The position numbers were made by a program, and so were the translations under genes. Shown here piece after piece: positions 16,528-26,500 of a DNA stretch of 64,000 bases. Every line of letters begins with the position of its first letter. The first letter of the stretch is position 1. The notes below the pieces were generated by a model that worked only from the letters and a program-made list of their open reading frames with translations, did not search any database and was not told where the DNA came from. Origin of the DNA: JANXLS01 sp035308565 (GTDB lineage Bacteria; Planctomycetota; SZUA-567; H5-PLA8); NCBI GenBank assembly GCA_035308565.1, contig DATGGK010000229.1:1-64000 (forward strand), given 5' to 3'.

Positions 16528-19500
16528 ATGGACGAGGTTGAAATCACCAGTTGCCAATGTGACCGCAAAGCGTGGGCGCTGAGCCGGCCGTTCTGCGGGT
16601 ATTGCGGGCGGCGGCTTTCGGCGCCAGTGCTTTGCGCGGGCGACGGGCCGCCGTTAAAGCCGGATGCGCCGGTGGCGTGGCCGGTTGCGGAACGCGGCGC
16701 GCTATTCGGCGAACTGACGCTGAGCGTGCAGCAGATGCCGCTGCCGGGATGGCTGGATTCGGCGCTGCTTGTGAATGAATTTGGGATTCCGCAGATTCGG
16801 CGCGCGCGGTTGGTCCACGGCGCGCGAGACGTCGAAGTACAGACTCAGGTCTCCGCGTATGCGCTGACTGTCAGACTTCCGCCGGCGATCGAAGAAGATT
16901 CGTTTCAGCATTCAGCGACATTGAGCCTTTATTTCGAGCTCAGTGGGATGGCGTCTGGCCGCGAATTCTGCTACGGGCTGGCGCTGCAGACGGGCGCGCA
17001 ATTGGAATTGGAATCGGACGACCCGCGCGTTGAGCGCGAAGGTGTGGCGCCGCGGCTTGTGTATTTTTCAAATCGACCCAATTTGCCGCCGATTGTTTTG
17101 CGCTTGCGCGGGCCGCAGAATCTGCTCGGCGCGGCTGAGTCCGTCCGCTTGGAACGAAGCGGCACGGCGAGCGACGCGCGCGTTGCGGTGCAGCGCGAGA
17201 ACGACTTGCTGGCGCTCTTCATTAATGGGGAGACGCTGGCGGGTTTGCTGGGAGAGGACGACAAGGCGCCGCTGCGTTTGATCGTCAGCGGTGCGCGCGG
17301 GTCGGTCGGCATGGAATTGGAATGCGTGCGGCGGCGCCGCCCTGCAATCGCGTTTCGTTCGACAGTGCTGGCGCCGTTCGATTTCAAAACCGACGACGAC
17401 GAGAATTGGTGCACGGACGGACTTTCGCGGCCGCTGATTGTCGGGGAGATTCAGCATTGGATGCAGAATTATGAACTGGCGATTGAGGCGAATGACAATC
17501 CGGAATTGTTGAAAGCAGCCGATTTCTCAATTGAGCCTGCAAATGCAAGCGAAGAGGAGTTGCGAGGCGCGGAATTGAAACTTGTCGTGCGCATTCGTCC
17601 GGAGTGGCTTTATGCAAACAACTTGAGCGCGACGAACTGGCGGCGCGACGGAAAGATCAGCGTGGTGCTGCGCAATCTATTGAATGAAAGCCGCGGCGCG
17701 AAATCGCCGGTCGAGCTTGGCGCGCTGAGTGTGACGCTGATCGGCGCGGCGCGCTCTGACTTGTTTGCCCTGGCGATCGATTTTGGAACGAGCAACACGT
17801 CGTCGGCGGTGCTGACGAACGAAATTTGGAAGAGCGGCGAGCCGATCATGCTGGCCGAAGGCGCCGTCACGCCGACACTCCTTTATTATCTCCAGCCGCT
17901 GCGCAAGCAAGTTTCCGAAGGGCAGATTCTGGTTGGGCGCGAAGCGCTCAGCCAGAATATTCGGCGTCACGACGACGTGCTTTTTCGGCGCGGGTTGAAA
18001 ACGTCACTGCTGGAGCGCGCGCTGGACGAAACCAATGGCGACGCGCAGAAATTCAAGCTGAGCGAGGCGGTAGAATTCAGCATCGACGAAATGGCTGAGC
18101 ATTTTTTGAGCGCGTATTTTAAAAAGCTCGTAACCTCGCGGCTGGTCGATGGGCGCGGCGTGCAAACGCTGCTTTACACGTACCCGGTGACGTCGCCGGA
18201 AAATTATCGCGCGAGTTTGCAGGGGGCGATGGAACGGGCGGCGGCGCGCGCGGGATTCAAATTTTATCGCTCGATGATGCAGGCCTGCGACGAGGCGTCC
18301 GCGGGCGGGCTGTGGTGGTTTTGCAAGCACCGTTCGGAACTCGCGTCGCGCGACAGCGTGACGCTGCTGGTCTACGACTACGGCGGCGGAACGACCGACA
18401 TCAGCGTCATGGAATTCAAAAATCTCGGCGAGGGACAACGCTGGAAAGTTACGATTCTCGGCGTGGCGGGCGTGACGCGCGCCGGCGGCGACGATTTGAC
18501 GTGGCGCATGGCGCGGGAATTTGCGCGCTGCGCGGCTGCGGCGCGGACGCAGCAGGCGCAGTTACCGCGCGCTCTTTCCGGCGATTCGCCGCTCGGAAAA
18601 AAACTGAGCGAGCTCAAAGACACGCGCGGCCGGCGCAGTTGGTGGGACGATTTTCCGGGTCTGATCAAAATGATGGAGCAGTACAAGCCCGAAACCGTCG
18701 GCGCGAAAGTGCTGACGAATGTGCCGGACGCGGTCGTCGCGGATCTGCTTGAAGGGAATGCGAGCGTGTTGTTGGGGGCGGAGTTTGACCTGCACGGAAA
18801 AATGATTCGACCGCATCCAGGGCGCTCGGCGACAGGGCAATATGCGCTGCACGTGTACAACGACTGGCAGGCGGACACGCGCCTGCTGCTGGCGCAGCGC
18901 GAGGCGTCGGGGGCAATGCTGCTGGAACACAATTCGTGGGTTTTCGACGTGGGGCCACGCGAAGACGGGCTGCTTCACGAGGCGGAGCAGGCGATTGAAA
19001 TTGCGCGCAACATGGTCCGCAGTCTTTTTGGCGAAGCAAAGAAGGTCGATCAACTGCTTTTGATCGGGCAGGCGTCGCACGCAGTCTATTTTCGCGAGCG
19101 GTTGAAGAGTGCGTTGAGCGATTCATACGCGCTGTTTGCAGCGGCGGACGAGGATGCGAAAGTTTGTGTGGCCGCGGGCGCGTGCGATTTTCACAAATTC
19201 GATTTGTCCGATGCAATCGAACTCGTGAAAACGATTCTCAAGCGCATCGTCATGTTTTACGAAGAAGGCATGTCGGGCAAAATGAAATTGGTGGAGTTGA
19301 TGAAGTCGAGCGCGGAGCGCAACCGCGTGCTGCTGCTGGATGCGGCGCCGGCGGCGCTGGTGCGCGCGAAGCCGCATCGCTTCACGTACTATGTCGATGC
19401 GACCTATTCGAGCCAGCCGAATTTTGCGGCGGATTTGAAACTCAAGCGGCAGATGGCGGCGCTGCGAAACGGATTTGCGTCGAGCGAGAAGGAGATCGAG

Positions 19501-19683
19501 ATGCTCGTCGCGGATCCGTCCGACACGTTGCGCTTCGAAGATTCGCTGCGCGTGCCTGAGGTGGTGCGCGGGCTGATTCGGAAGTGCATGGAAGAAAAGC
19601 CGTTGGCGGCGCACGGATGGTTTTTTTGTTTTTGGCCGCGCGGTGAGCCGCAAGAGGCGTGGATTTTCGAATACCGGTTATAG
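16528..19683 (+). CDS. Zinc-ribbon plus Hsp70/actin-fold ATPase-like protein
   Basis: A 1051-aa protein. N-terminal cysteines (Cys9, Cys11, then CGYCG at ~23-26) form a zinc ribbon. A beta-rich region covers ~45-400. An Hsp70/actin-fold ATPase domain follows: phosphate-1 loop AIDFGTSNTSS at ~411, phosphate-2 VYDYGGGTTDIS at ~616 and adenosine-type LLLIGQASHAV at ~845. All three landmarks are intact, so ATP binding is likely. No peptide-binding domain like DnaK's is apparent. The size and order recall the SrfB family, which is an inference. ATG 16528 is preferred to TTG 16525; the ribosome-binding site is weak. Its neighbours suggest one complex with the tubulin-like protein and the GTPase. 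Confidence 0.8.
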   Translation: MDEVEITSCQCDRKAWALSRPFCGYCGRRLSAPVLCAGDGPPLKPDAPVAWPVAERGALFGELTLSVQQMPLPGWLDSALLVNEFGIPQIRRARLVHGARDVEVQTQVSAYALTVRLPPAIEEDSFQHSATLSLYFELSGMASGREFCYGLALQTGAQLELESDDPRVEREGVAPRLVYFSNRPNLPPIVLRLRGPQNLLGAAESVRLERSGTASDARVAVQRENDLLALFINGETLAGLLGEDDKAPLRLIVSGARGSVGMELECVRRRRPAIAFRSTVLAPFDFKTDDDENWCTDGLSRPLIVGEIQHWMQNYELAIEANDNPELLKAADFSIEPANASEEELRGAELKLVVRIRPEWLYANNLSATNWRRDGKISVVLRNLLNESRGAKSPVELGALSVTLIGAARSDLFALAIDFGTSNTSSAVLTNEIWKSGEPIMLAEGAVTPTLLYYLQPLRKQVSEGQILVGREALSQNIRRHDDVLFRRGLKTSLLERALDETNGDAQKFKLSEAVEFSIDEMAEHFLSAYFKKLVTSRLVDGRGVQTLLYTYPVTSPENYRASLQGAMERAAARAGFKFYRSMMQACDEASAGGLWWFCKHRSELASRDSVTLLVYDYGGGTTDISVMEFKNLGEGQRWKVTILGVAGVTRAGGDDLTWRMAREFARCAAAARTQQAQLPRALSGDSPLGKKLSELKDTRGRRSWWDDFPGLIKMMEQYKPETVGAKVLTNVPDAVVADLLEGNASVLLGAEFDLHGKMIRPHPGRSATGQYALHVYNDWQADTRLLLAQREASGAMLLEHNSWVFDVGPREDGLLHEAEQAIEIARNMVRSLFGEAKKVDQLLLIGQASHAVYFRERLKSALSDSYALFAAADEDAKVCVAAGACDFHKFDLSDAIELVKTILKRIVMFYEEGMSGKMKLVELMKSSAERNRVLLLDAAPAALVRAKPHRFTYYVDATYSSQPNFAADLKLKRQMAALRNGFASSEKEIEMLVADPSDTLRFEDSLRVPEVVRGLIRKCMEEKPLAAHGWFFCFWPRGEPQEAWIFEYRL

Positions 19684-19695
19684 AATGGAGGCGGC

Positions 19696-20808
19696 ATGGA
19701 ACGGATTGAAGAACAACTCGCCTTCCTCGTCGCGCGCGCGCAGGAATTTGATGCGCGCCTGCGGCGCATTGAGGAGGCGCTTGTGCGGCTTGGCGCTGAG
19801 CGCGGCGCGTCCGCGCGCGACGAGCGGCACACAAGCCAGTCGCCGTCGGCGCTGTTGAATTCGGTGTGTTTGCCGGCGCTCGAGGCGATTCCGGGAATTT
19901 TGAGCGATCCTGCTTCGACGGCTTCCACTGGGAGCGCATCGAAATCGAACGCCGCACAAAAAGGCATGCCGTCGTCCGCCGATTTGCGCGTGGTGTCGCG
20001 CGTGCCGAAAGACGCGCCGTGGAATACGTGGCGCGCGGAGTGGGAGGAGATGCGCGCGATTCGCGGCGCGGTGGGAAAACTGGCGCCGCCGGCACTTGCG
20101 GAATTGTGGCAGTGCGCGGCGCAGGGCGCGGCGGACGCGGAGATGGCGCGGCAGTGCAGATCGGCATCGTCGCAATTGGACGGCTGGGCGCAGGCGAATC
20201 CGTCGCGCGAAACAGAATTGAGTGCGCTGCTTGAAGCGCTGCAGGACAAAATCGCCGGCGAATACTGCGCGCAGTTTGAGCGCGCGCCTGCGTACAAGCA
20301 ATGGAAGGCGCTGGAGCGCGTGTTGGATGCGGCGAAGAGCGAGGCGTCAGGGCCAGCGGCAGAGAGCGATTTTTCGAATCATTTTCTTCGCGCGTGCGCG
20401 AAGAAAGGCTGGGAGGCGCTGTGGGACTGGCAGGAAATGATGGAGCGCGATGGGAAATGGTGGAGCAGCGATTTGTTCGATCACCGCACGGCGCTGACGC
20501 TGACGGATGTGTTTGACGAGCTTAATCAGGCCGAGCCGCGCGAGCGATTCGAGAATTTGCTGCAAGCGCTGGAGTCGTTTTTGAATTTGCTCGGCGCGTG
20601 CCGGGACATGCGTTTGAAATTAGGCACGACGCATGCCAGCCTGCCGAGCGAATTGCAAAATTGTTTTACCGACGACAAATCAAACCGCGCGGCGCGGGCC
20701 GTCTCGCTGCAAAAAGTCACGCGGATCAAGCGCTCGCGCTGGGTGCGCGTTGACGAGCGCGGCGCGCCGGTCTCGGAATTGTGCAAAGCATCGTATGAGC
20801 TTCAGTGA
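19696..20808 (+). CDS. Helical protein with N-terminal coiled coil, unknown function
   Basis: A 370-aa soluble protein. The first ~35 residues (EEQLAFLVARAQEFDARLRR onward) have heptad character typical of a coiled coil. A Ser/Ala-rich linker (~40-95) leads to an all-helical region containing Trp-rich stretches (WNTWRAEWEEM, KGWEALWDWQEMM). No family recognised. GGAGG lies 5 nt before ATG. It starts 12 bp after the Hsp70-like gene, and its stop overlaps the ATG of the GTPase gene by 1 bp (TGATG), so it is translationally coupled to the GTPase and may be its partner. Confidence 0.72.
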   Translation: MERIEEQLAFLVARAQEFDARLRRIEEALVRLGAERGASARDERHTSQSPSALLNSVCLPALEAIPGILSDPASTASTGSASKSNAAQKGMPSSADLRVVSRVPKDAPWNTWRAEWEEMRAIRGAVGKLAPPALAELWQCAAQGAADAEMARQCRSASSQLDGWAQANPSRETELSALLEALQDKIAGEYCAQFERAPAYKQWKALERVLDAAKSEASGPAAESDFSNHFLRACAKKGWEALWDWQEMMERDGKWWSSDLFDHRTALTLTDVFDELNQAEPRERFENLLQALESFLNLLGACRDMRLKLGTTHASLPSELQNCFTDDKSNRAARAVSLQKVTRIKRSRWVRVDERGAPVSELCKASYELQ

Positions 20809-21794
20809 TGGCGGCGAACGGCAACGAAACTCAAGTGCGCGACGATTCGATTCGCTGGGTTGGGTTGCTGCGCGACCTGCTGCGGCAGTGCGGCGATTTT
20901 ACCGCGGTGCGGCTCCTCGACCGCGCACACAAACTTTTCCAAGATGGGCGCGTGTACCTCGCGATCGCGGGCAAAGCCAAATGCGGGCGTTCGTCGCTGA
21001 TCAACGCGCTGCTCGGGCGGCGCGACGACGCGGTGGCTCCGACGAGCAAATTGTATTCGACGAATGTCGTGTCGGGATTTGGCCGCGACGAAAATGAATC
21101 GGCAACGATTATTTTTGAGAATGGCGGACGCGCGCACTGCATGTTCGAACGCATCCGCGAATTTGTGACGGACGAACAGAACACTCACAATGTCAAAGAA
21201 GTTTCGTACGTCGAAGTGTACGGCGCGTTTGATGGCTTGGATCCGGATTTGGTGCTGGTAGACACGCCGGGCGTCGGATCGAGCGACGCCGAGGCCGAAG
21301 GGCGCACGCTGGATTTCATTCCGCACGCGGATGCGGTGCTGCTGCTGGCGGCGACACGCATGCCGCTCAATCGCGACGATGCGATTCTGGTGAAGCGCAT
21401 TCAGGAATCCAATGTGCGAAAATTATTTGTCGCGATCAACAAAGCGGATCAGGCGACCGAGCGCGATTTGTCCGAAGCGGTCGCGCACAACCGCGCGGCG
21501 CTGAAATATGCGGGCGTCAATGCCGATGTGATTCGCTGCATCAGCGCTTGCCGCGCGCTGTGGGGCGAATTTGACGCGGGGCTGTGCGCGCTGCAAGGCG
21601 ACATCGCCGCGTTTATGAAGGCTCAGAAGAAAAAGATCGTTGCGGCGCGGCTGGTGACGCAGGCGCTGTGCGTTGTGGAGCAAGCCGGCGTGGAATTATC
21701 CGCGAAGTATCCGAGTTCCGACGACCCGCGGACGGCGAAGCTGAAACAATTTGAGGCGGCGCTGCGCGGGTTGCTTGCCGAAATGAAAGCGTAA
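20808..21794 (+). CDS. Dynamin-like P-loop GTPase with Arg in Walker A
   Basis: A 328-aa cytosolic GTPase-like protein. The G1 loop reads AGKAKCGRSSLINALLG (~residues 48-64), the layout of bacterial dynamin-like proteins and Era-type GTPases, but the invariant Lys is replaced by Arg (GxxxxGRS). G3 is DTPGVG and G4 is NKAD, both canonical; the segment between holds a likely switch I Thr. A ~75-aa helical tail follows. ATG 20808 overlaps the previous stop; GTG 20805 is an alternative. It is much shorter than full dynamins, so a membrane-remodelling stalk is not obvious. It is the last gene of the 16-kb block. Binding without normal hydrolysis is possible. Confidence 0.8.
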   Translation: MAANGNETQVRDDSIRWVGLLRDLLRQCGDFTAVRLLDRAHKLFQDGRVYLAIAGKAKCGRSSLINALLGRRDDAVAPTSKLYSTNVVSGFGRDENESATIIFENGGRAHCMFERIREFVTDEQNTHNVKEVSYVEVYGAFDGLDPDLVLVDTPGVGSSDAEAEGRTLDFIPHADAVLLLAATRMPLNRDDAILVKRIQESNVRKLFVAINKADQATERDLSEAVAHNRAALKYAGVNADVIRCISACRALWGEFDAGLCALQGDIAAFMKAQKKKIVAARLVTQALCVVEQAGVELSAKYPSSDDPRTAKLKQFEAALRGLLAEMKA

Positions 21795-21817
21795 CGTATA
21801 CAACGACGCCCGGCGGA

Positions 21818-23533
21818 TCACTTACACTCGCCCGAGCCCCAGCCGCCGCCCAGCGCTTTGATCAAACGCACTGCGGCGAGGTTTCGAAATCCGAGCAACT
21901 GCGCGGCCTGCTGCTCGACATCCAGCAGCATGCGTTCGGCATCGACGACTTCGAAATTGCCGACCTGGCCGACTTCGTATTTTTTTGTCGTGAGCTTGAC
22001 CACCTCGCGTGCGGAGGTTGTGGCAACGTCGATCGCCGCCGCCTGCTCCGCGCGATAACGAATCTCGACCAGCGCGTCTTCCACTTCGCGGAAGGCCGTC
22101 AGCGTGGACTGCTTGTAAGCCGCCGCCGCCTCGCGAAAGCGTGCTCTCGCGGCCTCGAGTTCCGCCTTGTTGTGCCCGCCGGTGAAGAGCGGCGCGGACA
22201 TATTGGCGACGACGTTCCACAGCGTGCTCTGCCCGTGAACCAGATCGCCGAGGTTTTGGCTTTCGAATCCGCCGCCGCCAGTCAGGGCGAAGCGCGGTAA
22301 AAACGCCGCGCGCGCGACAGTGATGTCGTCGCACGTCGCCGCCAGCAATCGTTCGTTTTCAATCACGTCGGGACGGCGCTCGAGCAGCGACGAAGGCAAG
22401 CCGGTGGGAATCTTCGGCGGCAATTTTGCCAGCGGCATGTGTTCCAAATTGAAATTGGATGCGGGTGTGCCGGTTAGGATCGCGAGCGCATTGGCGGCCT
22501 GCTCGCGCTGGCGCTTGACGTCGGCGAGAGCGGCTGCGATCGTGGCGATGTCGGACTTGGTGCGCGCGATATCCACGGCGTCGGTTGCGCCGAATTTGAA
22601 TCGTGAATCGACGATCGTCAGCAATTCCTCGCGCAAGGTTCGGTTGCGCTTGAGCACTTCGGTTTCCAAATCGAGTTCGCGCAACTGAAAGTACGACGTC
22701 GCCACATCGGTGCTCACCGTCAGCAGCACGGCTTGATAGTCGGCGACACTGGCCTCGGCGCGCTCGAGCGCCGCTTTTTCCGTGTGCTTGATTCGCCCGA
22801 AGACGTCCAATTCCCAGGAGTAATTAATTGGAAGCAGAAAATCGTTGCGCGGATGGCGCGCGAAACTGCTGCCAAAGTTGCCGAAGCCACCCGCCGTAAC
22901 TGAATACGTGCGTGCGGAATCGGCGGAGCGCATGAAACTCGGATCGGTGGTGATCTGCGGAAAAAAATCCGCTCGCGCGACGCGCGCCAGCGCGCGCGCT
23001 TCGTCGATGCGGGCCACGGCGGCGTAGACGTTTTGATTGGCGTCGAAGGCTGTTTGTTCGATCTCATCGAGCTTGGCGTCCTTGAACACCTTCCACCACG
23101 CTCCGTTGCGATCGGAACACGAGCAAAGCAATTCGCACGGCGGCTGGTTCACTGGCGCCGGCGTCGATTGCACCGTGGAAACGCCGGCAGTGGCCTTGGC
23201 AGCATCTTTTGGTGCGGAAGAAATCGACGGCGTTTGCGCTGACGTGGAAGGTTGCGCCGCAGTCTTCGACGGAATGCTCTGCGCATTCGCCGCATCCTTG
23301 GACGCTGGCGCCTCCGTTTTTTCCGGCGCGGGCGCAGTATTTGACGTGCTCGCCGCGATGGGGGCCGCGTCTTTCCAGCGGAATTCGGCGGGCACGTCGA
23401 TGATGGGCCGCTCGTATTTCGTGGTCAGCACGCAGCCGCTGAGCGCAATCAGCAGTGCGCAAGCGGCAAGGCTGCGAACGCAACGCGGCGTCGCGCCGCG
23501 ATTCGATGCGCGTGTTTCAATCGAAAAATCCAT
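21818..23533 (-). CDS. RND efflux outer-membrane lipoprotein (OprM/NodT family)
   Basis: A 571-aa TolC-type channel protein. The N-terminus has a hydrophobic signal and lipobox IALSGC, predicting an outer-membrane lipoprotein. Two OEP repeats cover ~150-560 (LDEIEQTAFDANQNVYAAVARIDEAR region; MSAPLFTGGHNKAELEAAR; NFEVVDAERMLLDVEQQ). Unusual: between the N-terminal strand and the first repeat (~50-135) there is a Pro/Ala/Ser/Lys-rich insertion with a CELLCSC cluster that typical family members lack. GGAGGGG lies just upstream of ATG. It is the third gene of the TetR-controlled efflux operon, 30 bp downstream of the RND permease. Confidence 0.9.
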   Translation of the reverse strand: MDFSIETRASNRGATPRCVRSLAACALLIALSGCVLTTKYERPIIDVPAEFRWKDAAPIAASTSNTAPAPEKTEAPASKDAANAQSIPSKTAAQPSTSAQTPSISSAPKDAAKATAGVSTVQSTPAPVNQPPCELLCSCSDRNGAWWKVFKDAKLDEIEQTAFDANQNVYAAVARIDEARALARVARADFFPQITTDPSFMRSADSARTYSVTAGGFGNFGSSFARHPRNDFLLPINYSWELDVFGRIKHTEKAALERAEASVADYQAVLLTVSTDVATSYFQLRELDLETEVLKRNRTLREELLTIVDSRFKFGATDAVDIARTKSDIATIAAALADVKRQREQAANALAILTGTPASNFNLEHMPLAKLPPKIPTGLPSSLLERRPDVIENERLLAATCDDITVARAAFLPRFALTGGGGFESQNLGDLVHGQSTLWNVVANMSAPLFTGGHNKAELEAARARFREAAAAYKQSTLTAFREVEDALVEIRYRAEQAAAIDVATTSAREVVKLTTKKYEVGQVGNFEVVDAERMLLDVEQQAAQLLGFRNLAAVRLIKALGGGWGSGECK

Positions 23534-23563
23534 GTTTCCCCTCCAAGGAAGCTTTCGACTCGT

Positions 23564-26500
23564 TCAGTTGGATTGCTCGGAAGGAGCGATTGTACTCTGA
23601 GCGGGCGCGGGAACCAGCCTGTGCTGGCGGAAAAAGTCGAAGCGGTCCAGCACGTGCTCCTGGACCCATTCCAAATATAGGTATAGCACCGGAGTGACGT
23701 ACAGCGTGATCAACTGCGACACGATCAGCCCGCCGACGATGATCAATCCCAGCGGGCGGCGCGATTCGCCGTCCGCGCCGAAACCGAGTGCGATGGGCAG
23801 CGCGCCCATGAGCGCGGCAAGCGTGGTCATGATGATCGGGCGGAAGCGGTCAATGCTCGCGTCGTGAATCGCGTCGATGCTGCTCTTGCCTTCGGCCATT
23901 CTTTGCAGGGCGAAGTCGATCATCATGATGCCGTTCTTTTTGACGATGCCCATCAGCATGAAGACGCCGATGGCCGCGTAGAGCGAAAGTTGCGCGTTAA
24001 AAACGTACAGCGTCCAGAATCCGCCGACGAGCGCGACCGGCAGAGACGAGAGAACCGTGATGGGATGAATGTAACTTTCGTAGAGGATGCCGAGGATGAC
24101 GTACATCACAAAGACGGCTAGCGCGGCCAGGACAAGAAAGTTCCGCATCGCCGTCTGAAAATCCTGCGCCTGGCCGCGCAACTGACCGTGAACGCCAAGC
24201 GGCAAAACCTCCTGAGCCGCATTTTGAACGAAATCGGTCGCATCGCCGATTGCGACGCCCGGTACAAGACTGAATGAAATTGTGACGGAAGTGAATTGAT
24301 TGATATGGTTGACGGTCTGCGGGCCGAGCGTTTCATGCCATTTGGCAACGGCGTTGAGCGGAACCTGGCGCTGGCCGTCGTCGGAACTGATGTAGAGGTG
24401 CTCGAGATCGTTGGGATTGGAGCGGTCTTTATCCGCGACTTCGACGATGACCTGATACTGGTCGTCGGGCTTCTTGATCAAGTAAACGTAATTCTGCGAA
24501 TAGGCCTGGCGAAGCAGCGTTTCGATGCGCGTCGCGGAAATGCCATAGCTGGAGGCTTCGTCGCGGAGAATGTCGATTTCGAGATTTGGAGTGTGGATGT
24601 ATAGATCGGGAATGACGCTGAGGAATAATTTCTTTTCCGCGCTCATGCGCGCGGCAAGTTTCATCGCTCCGTCGTAGACATCCTTCGATTCGATGCCTGA
24701 AATCGAATAGGACAGATCGCCTTGCAGCCGCGAAGTTGCGCCGGTGCTCACGTCGAGGACTGGCTGTGGAAAGAGGAATGATCGCGCGCCCTTGATTGCG
24801 CTGAGTTCGCCGGAGATTTTTGCGGCCACCAGCGGAATGGGCTGGCGTTTTTCGGGCGGAGTAAGAAACGCGAGCAGAAAGCCTTGATTCGACACTTGGT
24901 AATTTGAATTGCCGGTCATCGAAAAAGTGGCGTTGACTTCGGGATTGCTTTGCATGATTTGATCGGCCTGGCTTTGATAGACGCGCATCTTCTGCGGTGA
25001 GACGCCCTCTTGGCCGATCTGCGGGCCGAGGAGGAAACTGCTGTCGCCGGGCGGGAGAAAAGTTTTTGGAATCTGTTTATAGAACCAATAAGTGCCGAAG
25101 AGGCTTACAAAAAAGACGACCAGCGAAATCTCTTTGTTGCGCAAGAACCATGTGAGCGTCACGCCATAGAGCCGGATAACCGGATTGATAAAAAAATTTG
25201 CGAAGCGCTCCATCAGGGTTTTCTTTTCGCCGTGGCCGCGTTTGGCCAACATGCGCGAGCACATTAATGGAGTGAGCGTGAGCGAGACGAGACCGGAGGC
25301 GATGATGGAGACGATGATCGTCACGGCGAATTCGCGGAAGATGCGGCCGATGAGACCGGACATAAAGACCAGCGGCAGGAAGACGGCGGCGAGGGAAAGC
25401 GTCATCGACATAATGGTGAGGCTGATTTCCTTGGCGCTGTTGAATGTAGCGGTGAGGCGGTCTTCGCCGCGTTCCATGCGGCGGACGGTGTTTTCGAGGA
25501 AAACGATGGCGTCATCCACGAGGAAGCCGATGGAGAGCGTGAGCGCCATCAGCGACAAGTTGTCGATGCTGTAGCCGAGAATGTTCATGACTAATAATGT
25601 GAGCAACAGCGAAAGCGGCAGCGCAACGACAGGGATCAGCGTGTCGGTGACGCGGCCGAGAAAGATAAAGATCACGAGGACGACGAGCACGAAGGCGATG
25701 ACCAACGTTTCCTGGACATCGGTGACGGATCTAACGATGGAGAGCGAGCGGTCGTAAATGGGCGTGACGATGATGGCTTTGGGCAGGCTCGCTTGCACTT
25801 CCGGCAGCAGCGCGCGGACGGCCGCGGCGACTTCGACGACGTTCGAGCCGGCTTGGCGGAAGACGGCAATTACACAGGTGGCGCGCGGCATTTCGGCGCC
25901 GCGCACCCAGAAGTGCATGGAGATGCGTTCATCGACAACAGAATCTTCAACATCGGCGACATCGCGCAAATAAACGGGCGCGCCATTTTTCAGCGCGACG
26001 ATCAGGCCGCCAAATTGCGCGGCGGTTTCAAGCTGGCCTCTGGGCTGCAGCAAAAACGTGCGGTTTGGACCGTCGAACTGTCCGGCGGCTTGGTACGACG
26101 TTCCGGCGCCGACAGCTTGCGAGAGCGCGTCGATGGAGATGCCGCGCGCGGCGAGCCGGTCGGGATCGGCTTTAATGCGCACCGCCGTTTTGGTACCGTA
26201 GACATCGACGCGCGAGACGCCGGAAATGATGCTGACGCGCTGCGCGACCTGCGTGTTGGCGTACTCGTACAGCTTGCCGGAGGTAATTGAATTGCTGCTG
26301 AGCGCGACGTAGAGAATCGCCTGATCGTTGGGATTGGTTTTCTGCATCGTGGGCGGCGAAGGCAGGTCGGTGGGCAGATTGCCGGTGGCTTGTGTGATCG
26401 CGGTTTGAACGTCGGTGGCGGCGGCATCGATGCTTTTGGTGAGCGCGAATTGCAGCGTAAAGGAGGTGTGGCCTTGCGCGTTCTGCGACGTGACCAACTC

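Noticed and set aside
20805..20807. GTG as start of the GTPase gene
   Set aside because: ATG at 20808 follows directly and gives the common TGATG coupling; the difference is one residue.
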